Shown piece by piece: positions 42,192-46,141 of a DNA stretch of 46,141 bases. The stretch comes from JAWLBR01 sp041687495. Lineage in GTDB: Bacteria > Bacillota > Limnochordia > DTU087 > JAAYGB01. Within the stretch, counting starts at the first letter, position 1. Each line of letters starts with the position of its first letter. The stretch is taken from positions 1 to 46,141 of the forward strand of contig JAWLBR010000013.1 in assembly GCA_041687495.1 (NCBI GenBank), read 5' to 3'. The notes under the pieces were generated by a model. It saw only the letters and a program-made list of their open reading frames with translations. It searched no databases and was not told the origin of the DNA. Position numbers and translations under genes: made by a program.

Positions 42192-42719
42192 GTGCACATT
42201 AGGGATCGCATAGCCTTAGGAGTCGTTGCTGGGCTGATCGGAAACCTGGCCAAGACAGCTATTGACGAGTTATCCCTCCGCCAGAAGATCTCGCAACGAT
42301 CATATCGTTCTACCGCCGCAGGGGTGTTGGTGAAAAAGAAAAAAGATGCCGATAGCCCAGGAGGACAGCTGTTGGGCGGATTGTTTGATTTTGGTTTGGC
42401 CTCCCTAGGCGGGGTTGGGGTGGTCGAGATGCTCACCAGGACTGGCCGAGATCATCTGATCACCAAGGGAGTCGTATCGGGAATCACAATTGGCTCTACA
42501 GTGACAGCTGCACTCAGCGTCGCTCCCCAGAACAAGGTAGGGCCGAAGGACGCCCCGAGCAACCTCTCCTATATGGCGGCACATGCCGTGTATGGTCTTG
42601 TGACCACTTTGGTAGCGGCAAAGCTGGGAGATCCGTCGCTATATGACACTAAGCCCACAGAGCAGGAGGCTTCGCTGCCACTGCCAGACCAGACAAGCCA
42701 GACACAGTACATTCAGTAA
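42192..42719 (+). CDS. Conserved membrane-associated protein, function unknown
   Basis: 175 residues from a GTG start with AAAGGAG upstream. It begins RDRIALGVVAGLIGNLAKTAID, an opening I associate with unassigned Clostridia membrane proteins. Hydrophobic segments at about 8-22, 62-82, 92-108 and 130-148. A basic patch KKKKD at about 48-52. The C-terminus is polar and Gln/Thr-rich. It precedes the GerAB-type gene, so it may be sporulation-linked, but this is a guess. Confidence 0.7.
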   Translation: MHIRDRIALGVVAGLIGNLAKTAIDELSLRQKISQRSYRSTAAGVLVKKKKDADSPGGQLLGGLFDFGLASLGGVGVVEMLTRTGRDHLITKGVVSGITIGSTVTAALSVAPQNKVGPKDAPSNLSYMAAHAVYGLVTTLVAAKLGDPSLYDTKPTEQEASLPLPDQTSQTQYIQ

Positions 42720-42725
42720 ACAGCA

Positions 42726-42753
42726 TACCCCGCCGGAGAACCCTGGCGGGGTA
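42726..42753 (+). terminator. Strong hairpin after the conserved membrane protein gene
   Basis: Perfect 9-bp stem TACCCCGCC / GGCGGGGTA with a 10-base loop, 7 bases after the stop. The tail is only weakly T-rich, so termination may be partial. Confidence 0.55.
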
Positions 42754-42821
42754 GACATTAAGTTCGATAGGCTCATTGGTATGATTGTACCCAGGTGGCC
42801 CCTGATGGAGGAATGGTTCCT

Positions 42822-43901
42822 GTGGAGAAAGTGCAAATTTCCAGTTCGCAAATCTTCTTCCTTGTTCTAGCCTTCACTCTTGGCTCTTCCCTCATAATCC
42901 CACCAGCAAGCAGCATCGGAAATGCCCAGTGGCTTGCCATAGTAATTGGCTTGGGAGAAGGGTTACTGTTTGCGTGGGTTTATACCACACTTATTGCTCG
43001 ATTCAAGTCCAAGACACTAATAGACGTACTGGAAATAGTGTTTGGCCCTACGATCGGAAGACTCCTCGGCTTTGTCTGGATCCTTTTCCCCCTGCACTTG
43101 GGCGCGCTGGTGATAGGAAACTATTCGGACTTGTTCACCGGAGTGGTCATGGTCGAAACCCCTTCGATGGTATTCGGACTGCTGCTAGTCGGTACGTGCG
43201 CCTACGCCGTATGGCACGGGCTAGAAACCGTCGCCCGCTGTGCCCAAATCCTAGTGATCCCTGGCCTGGGTATGGTCTTCTTGTCTGCCGTCCTGTCAGT
43301 ACCCAAGATGGATTGGCAGCAGCTCTATCCGCTACTGGACGCCTCATGGTCTGAGATTCTGTGGGCCGCCCATGGTGCTGCCACATTCCCGTTTGCCGAA
43401 ACCGTCGTATTCGCCATGGTGATCCCGTATATGAGTAAGCGTCATCGGGCTGCGTCTTTGATATCCAAAGCGCTGATTAGCGCAGCCTGCATCTTCCTAA
43501 TAGCAGCCCTACGTAATATCTTGGTCTTGGGCCCGATCATGGAGATAGAGATGTATCCCTCCTACACTGCGGGAAGGCAGATAGATATCGGCGAATTTTT
43601 CACGCGTTTGGAGATCCTGATCGTAATTGAATTCGTCCTGATGGGATTTGTGAAACTGAGTGTTTTGCTGTACACCTTCGTCGCGGGTACTGCCCATGCC
43701 CTTCACTTGCGGGACAAAAAACCCTTGGTGTGGCCAGCAGCAACGGTCATGCTTTGTGTGTCGGTGATTAACTCTGAGAGCGTTATCCACAGCCTCACCT
43801 TTGCCCGAGATGTGTATCCCCTTTACGCTCTTCCCTTTCAGTTGGTGATCCCGTTAGTGACCTTAGCAGTTGCCCATATACGGAAGATGCCCGGATCCTA
43901 G
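42822..43901 (+). CDS. GerAB-type spore germination permease
   Basis: 359 residues with about ten transmembrane segments. The GTG at 42822 is preferred (GGAGGA 9 bases upstream); an ATG at 42813 is too close to that site. Start VEKVQISSSQIFFLVLAFTLGSSL, a typical germinant-receptor B subunit opening, then PPASSIGN and the FPFAETVVFAMVIPYM segment. In other spore formers the B subunit works with A and C subunits. No such genes flank it, so it is an orphan here or its partners lie elsewhere. Confidence 0.88.
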   Translation: MEKVQISSSQIFFLVLAFTLGSSLIIPPASSIGNAQWLAIVIGLGEGLLFAWVYTTLIARFKSKTLIDVLEIVFGPTIGRLLGFVWILFPLHLGALVIGNYSDLFTGVVMVETPSMVFGLLLVGTCAYAVWHGLETVARCAQILVIPGLGMVFLSAVLSVPKMDWQQLYPLLDASWSEILWAAHGAATFPFAETVVFAMVIPYMSKRHRAASLISKALISAACIFLIAALRNILVLGPIMEIEMYPSYTAGRQIDIGEFFTRLEILIVIEFVLMGFVKLSVLLYTFVAGTAHALHLRDKKPLVWPAATVMLCVSVINSESVIHSLTFARDVYPLYALPFQLVIPLVTLAVAHIRKMPGS

Positions 43902-44129
43902 ACCGCTAGTCCACCGGGTGCCAACATTAGCAGGCAGATGCGACCGCCAGGTAAGAGCCCCACTGGAATTGATTTCCGGTAGGTGCTTTATGCCCAAAAT
44001 AAGATGTACAGCCGAAACTGCGTGCCGCCATCAGTAATCTTTCTGACATTGCCCGGAACTTTTCCAAGGATCTTCAGTTTTTTCCAAGAAAACTAGACAT
44101 AGAACAGCAGTTTTCTAAGGAGTGATCCA
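43902..44129. other. Intergenic region before the lipoprotein gene
   Basis: About 228 bases. It holds the leader of the lipoprotein gene; no convincing promoter pair, hairpin or small gene could be identified. A pyrimidine-rich stretch ending in TTTTTT (about 44050-44090) is the only notable feature. Confidence 0.4.
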
Positions 44130-44687
44130 TTGAAGCTAAGAAAAGCACTGCTATTGACAATGATGATTGCATTAGTATTCGCTGCAAGTGGTTGCCTGTT
44201 TGGCGCTGGCGGCCGGAACTACGATAAATACACCCGGGAGATCGACGACCTTGTGGCTCAGCACATTCAGGCTTTTAACGATGGCCTTGAGGCGAATGTA
44301 ACCGGAAGCCCGACTGAACAAGATTGGACCCCATTTGCCGAGACATTTGATAGAACTGCGCCAGTAGAGATAATGCTCGGTAACTATCTGACCCAGATAA
44401 TTCCTCCTAACGCCAGTTCTGTTGCCAAGGTACCAGCACCGCCTACCACAATCGAACAAGTTTTTCGTAGTGACCAATTTATGAGTGTAGAACCTGTTAC
44501 TATCAAAGAGGGACAGGCACCGCAAACTTATGTTTCCGCCGATGGTCGAACCGGAACATTCACAGTCTACTTAGACGACTCTACAAAGTCCTATCATTAT
44601 ATCATTAACGCCAAAGTGAGGAAGGTTGATGGTGCATGGAAGGTATGTGACACCTGGAATATGCAGACAGATCGGTCTTTGCAGTAA
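44130..44687 (+). CDS. Lipoprotein of unknown function
   Basis: 185 residues from TTG at 44130 with AAGGAG 7 bases upstream. Signal peptide with lipobox AASGC (C22). The mature part is soluble. Its second half looks like an SnoaL/NTF2-type domain: FNDGLEANV near the start, then the strand SYHYIINAKVRKVDGAWKVCDTW. The family assignment is tentative. It ends at a strong terminator. Confidence 0.75.
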   Translation: MKLRKALLLTMMIALVFAASGCLFGAGGRNYDKYTREIDDLVAQHIQAFNDGLEANVTGSPTEQDWTPFAETFDRTAPVEIMLGNYLTQIIPPNASSVAKVPAPPTTIEQVFRSDQFMSVEPVTIKEGQAPQTYVSADGRTGTFTVYLDDSTKSYHYIINAKVRKVDGAWKVCDTWNMQTDRSLQ

Positions 44688-44715
44688 CTTAACTAAGCAC
44701 CAAGCTAAGTAATCG

Positions 44716-44750
44716 ACAGTCCCTCAGCCGAGGGACTGTTTCATCTTCTT
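44716..44750 (+). terminator. Terminator of the lipoprotein gene
   Basis: Perfect 10-bp stem ACAGTCCCTC / GAGGGACTGT with 4-base loop and a T-rich tail (TTTCATCTTCTT), 28 bases after the stop at 44687. Confidence 0.85.
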
Positions 44751-44990
44751 ACCGGGGCCCCTACCCAATTTAGGATAAGGCATCTCTGCCTTAGTCTTCA
44801 ATGCCTGGACTACTGCCTCAACGTTGGGCTTGGCGTCAAGCTCCAGAAAGTAGCCTGGTCTTTGCTTTAACCACTTTGGCCAAAAGCAGCATAAAGTCCC
44901 AATGCCGGGCACAGCCTTACCCTGCGCCATCTGAGAGACCAATCGGTCAACAAATACTTGACGGATGAACATGTAGTTCACAAGCGGCAC
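44724..44990 (-). CDS. Possible small ORF or gene remnant
   Basis: 88 residues, GTG start at 44990 without a ribosome binding site; the frame stays open a little further upstream (to about 45020). Codon use looks coding-like, with VPGIGTLCCFWPKWLKQRP and KAEMPYPKLGRGPGKKMKQ. Its last codons lie inside the terminator hairpin of the convergent gene. It could be the tail of a deteriorated gene. No family recognised. Confidence 0.25.
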   Translation of the reverse strand: MPLVNYMFIRQVFVDRLVSQMAQGKAVPGIGTLCCFWPKWLKQRPGYFLELDAKPNVEAVVQALKTKAEMPYPKLGRGPGKKMKQSLG

Positions 44991-45029
44991 TGGTGGATGC
45001 GCTTGCCCAACATGTTCGACATCTCACGA

Positions 45030-45063
45030 CAAAAAGCCCTCCCGAGAGACTCCCGGAAAGGGC
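45030..45063 (-). terminator. Orphan terminator-like hairpin
   Basis: On the minus strand GCCCTTTCC pairs with GGGAGGGC and a five-T run follows, but no complete gene ends upstream of it on that strand. The 45064-45243 stretch holds no gene I can support. Confidence 0.5.
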
Positions 45064-45243
45064 ATGGGCTAGCACCATGTTCGTTTGACGAAACTCGCAC
45101 TAAATCCTTCCTTCATCCTTACACTCGACAGAACAGCCGTCTCATGAACGGTTCAAACGGTAATGTCGCCTAGTCCCATAGGTCGGGTGTGTTGACTACT
45201 CTTATGCACCGAATCCTAAGGTAGTCCTCCCACGTCCAAGCCT

Positions 45244-46038
45244 GTGGAGAATACCTTGGGTTTAGGAATACGAAAGACGGTAAAACTAGACCTAAGTCCA
45301 ATTAAGGAATCAACAGGAGATGATGCTGGCGAGCAGATACGCCAGGCCAGGATAGCTCTACGACTAACTCAGCGAGCCCTGTCGGACCTCAGCGGTGTCA
45401 CAGTCGCAGCCATTGGGCAGGCCGAACGCGGGGTGCGAACCCCATCGTTGCAGACCCTGAGAGCACTATCCGAGACGTTGGGCAAGCCCGTCTGGCACTT
45501 AGGCAGGTTTGAGCGCCTACCCGAGCGTACCTTACCCGACAGCAGTCAAAGGGAGGACGAGAGAATGCAACCGTATTGGATTTATCCAATATACACCGCT
45601 TGTATTGGTCTGGTTACTCTAGCACTTGTGCCACGGCACCACATTAGAAAGATATCGTTCTATGCCATTGTGCTAGGCGGAGTCGCTGACGTTGTGGCCA
45701 TTCTTCTTGTTACCCATCTTCTCGGAGCTGGAGGATATCGAAACTTTGACCCCTTTGGACTCGATGGAATGCCGTTCTTTCCTCCGCTAGCTTGGACAGT
45801 GTGGTTTGTTTTGTTTTTCTACTTCTTACCTCGCCAAAGAGTGACCAAGTACGTCTACATCGTCGTCGCAGCAGCCTATTCGGTCATATTCTCGAATGTC
45901 TTGATTCACCTGGGCATATTTGAGTGGAACTACGGTAACGTGGTAGTACCGTTTTTCATCTACGTCTCATGGTTTTTGTTAGTTACATGGGCGAAAGGTC
46001 GGATGGGCGAAGCCGAGTTTGACCACGATACGGAATAA
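45244..46038 (+). CDS. XRE-type HTH protein fused to a membrane domain (CBO0543-like)
   Basis: 264 residues from a GTG at 45244 (no good ribosome binding site). Residues about 28-85 form an XRE/Cro HTH: EQIRQARIALRLTQRALSDL and VAAIGQAERGVRTPSL. After a linker, residues about 108-255 form a membrane domain of roughly five segments, similar to CBO0543-type Bacillota proteins. An ATG at 45565 in the same frame has GGGAGG 8 bases upstream and would give the membrane part alone (157 residues). So the locus may make a membrane-tethered regulator, a stand-alone membrane protein, or both. Confidence 0.7.
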   Translation: MENTLGLGIRKTVKLDLSPIKESTGDDAGEQIRQARIALRLTQRALSDLSGVTVAAIGQAERGVRTPSLQTLRALSETLGKPVWHLGRFERLPERTLPDSSQREDERMQPYWIYPIYTACIGLVTLALVPRHHIRKISFYAIVLGGVADVVAILLVTHLLGAGGYRNFDPFGLDGMPFFPPLAWTVWFVLFFYFLPRQRVTKYVYIVVAAAYSVIFSNVLIHLGIFEWNYGNVVVPFFIYVSWFLLVTWAKGRMGEAEFDHDTE

Positions 46039-46111
46039 GGAGTGTGTATGCTCGCTCGCAGTCAATACATATCCCGTCACTTCAGGAGAACCTGCTTTGG
46101 CACGAGGACAC

Positions 46112-46141
46112 CTCTGACCCACCCTTTCGGGTGGGTCAGAG
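46112..46141 (+). terminator. Perfect 13-bp hairpin at window end
   Basis: CTCTGACCCACCC / GGGTGGGTCAGAG with a TTTC loop. It follows the HTH/membrane gene by 73 bases. The tail lies outside the window. A short ATG frame at 46048 with AAGGAG upstream runs into the hairpin and is not called. Confidence 0.7.

Noticed and set aside
46048..46141. Frame starting ATG with AAGGAG upstream at the right edge
   Set aside because: It runs through the 13-bp terminator hairpin and its continuation is not visible; not enough to call a gene.
1..46141. Insertion sequences, prophage or integrative element
   Set aside because: No transposase, integrase, terminal inverted repeats or tRNA-linked attachment duplications were found; most genes are housekeeping.

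Overview
This window looks like chromosome from a spore-forming member of the Bacillota that probably also has an outer membrane. The gene content is Clostridia-like: the rho/rpmE/pyrG neighbourhood, RlmH, Rex, a SpoIID-type protein, a GerAB-type permease, formate-tetrahydrofolate ligase, FolD, NfnAB and corrinoid C1 proteins. One gene at 24.8-26.0 kb encodes a POTRA plus beta-barrel protein of the Omp85/BamA superfamily, which only makes sense in a diderm. Known diderm Bacillota are Negativicutes, Halanaerobiales and Limnochordia. Spore genes with an Omp85 protein and moderate GC fit a Limnochordia-like lineage best, but this is inference and no 16S gene is present. GTG and TTG starts with strong GGAGG-type ribosome binding sites are common, and TAG is an ordinary stop codon here.

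Layout. 0-9.5 kb, all minus strand: a partial helix-turn-helix regulator, dusB, rpmE (own promoter and terminator), a LysM/M23 peptidase, rho, a zinc-ribbon protein, a secreted protein interrupted by an in-frame TAG, a bifunctional-nuclease-domain protein, pyrG and a membrane protein. 9.5-13.1 kb: argS-speB-speE, a polyamine and arginyl-tRNA block. 13.2-19.2 kb: a large SpoIID/SPOR/propeller protein, two small unknown proteins, ndk and fhs. 19.3-24.6 kb: hepT, menG, rex, a LysM polysaccharide deacetylase, a second rex and a free-Met-sulfoxide reductase-like GAF protein. The two Rex regulators bracket the deacetylase and lie upstream of menaquinone genes.

24.8-31 kb is mixed: the Omp85-like gene (frameshifted near its 3' end), an unknown soluble protein, a small secreted protein, rlmH (terminator inside the coding end), an HtrA protease, a Gln/Asn-rich gamma-SASP-like repeat protein and an unknown membrane protein. 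31.1-36.8 kb, minus strand, is a compact one-carbon operon nfnA-nfnB-folD-corrinoid activator-corrinoid protein. Nfn would balance NADH, ferredoxin and NADPH, FolD uses NADP(H), and the corrinoid pair moves methyl groups.

37-42 kb holds sugar-type catabolic genes (isomerase/epimerase, Gfo/Idh/MocA dehydrogenase, M24 peptidase), a DUF421 protein and four tRNA genes: Arg-CCG on minus, and Asp-GTC, Gly-CCC and Thr-CGT on plus, with textbook sigma-A promoters. 42-46 kb, mainly plus strand, is more accessory: a conserved unknown membrane protein, a lone GerAB-type permease, a lipoprotein, a possible gene remnant, and an XRE-HTH protein fused in frame to a membrane domain that has its own ribosome binding site.
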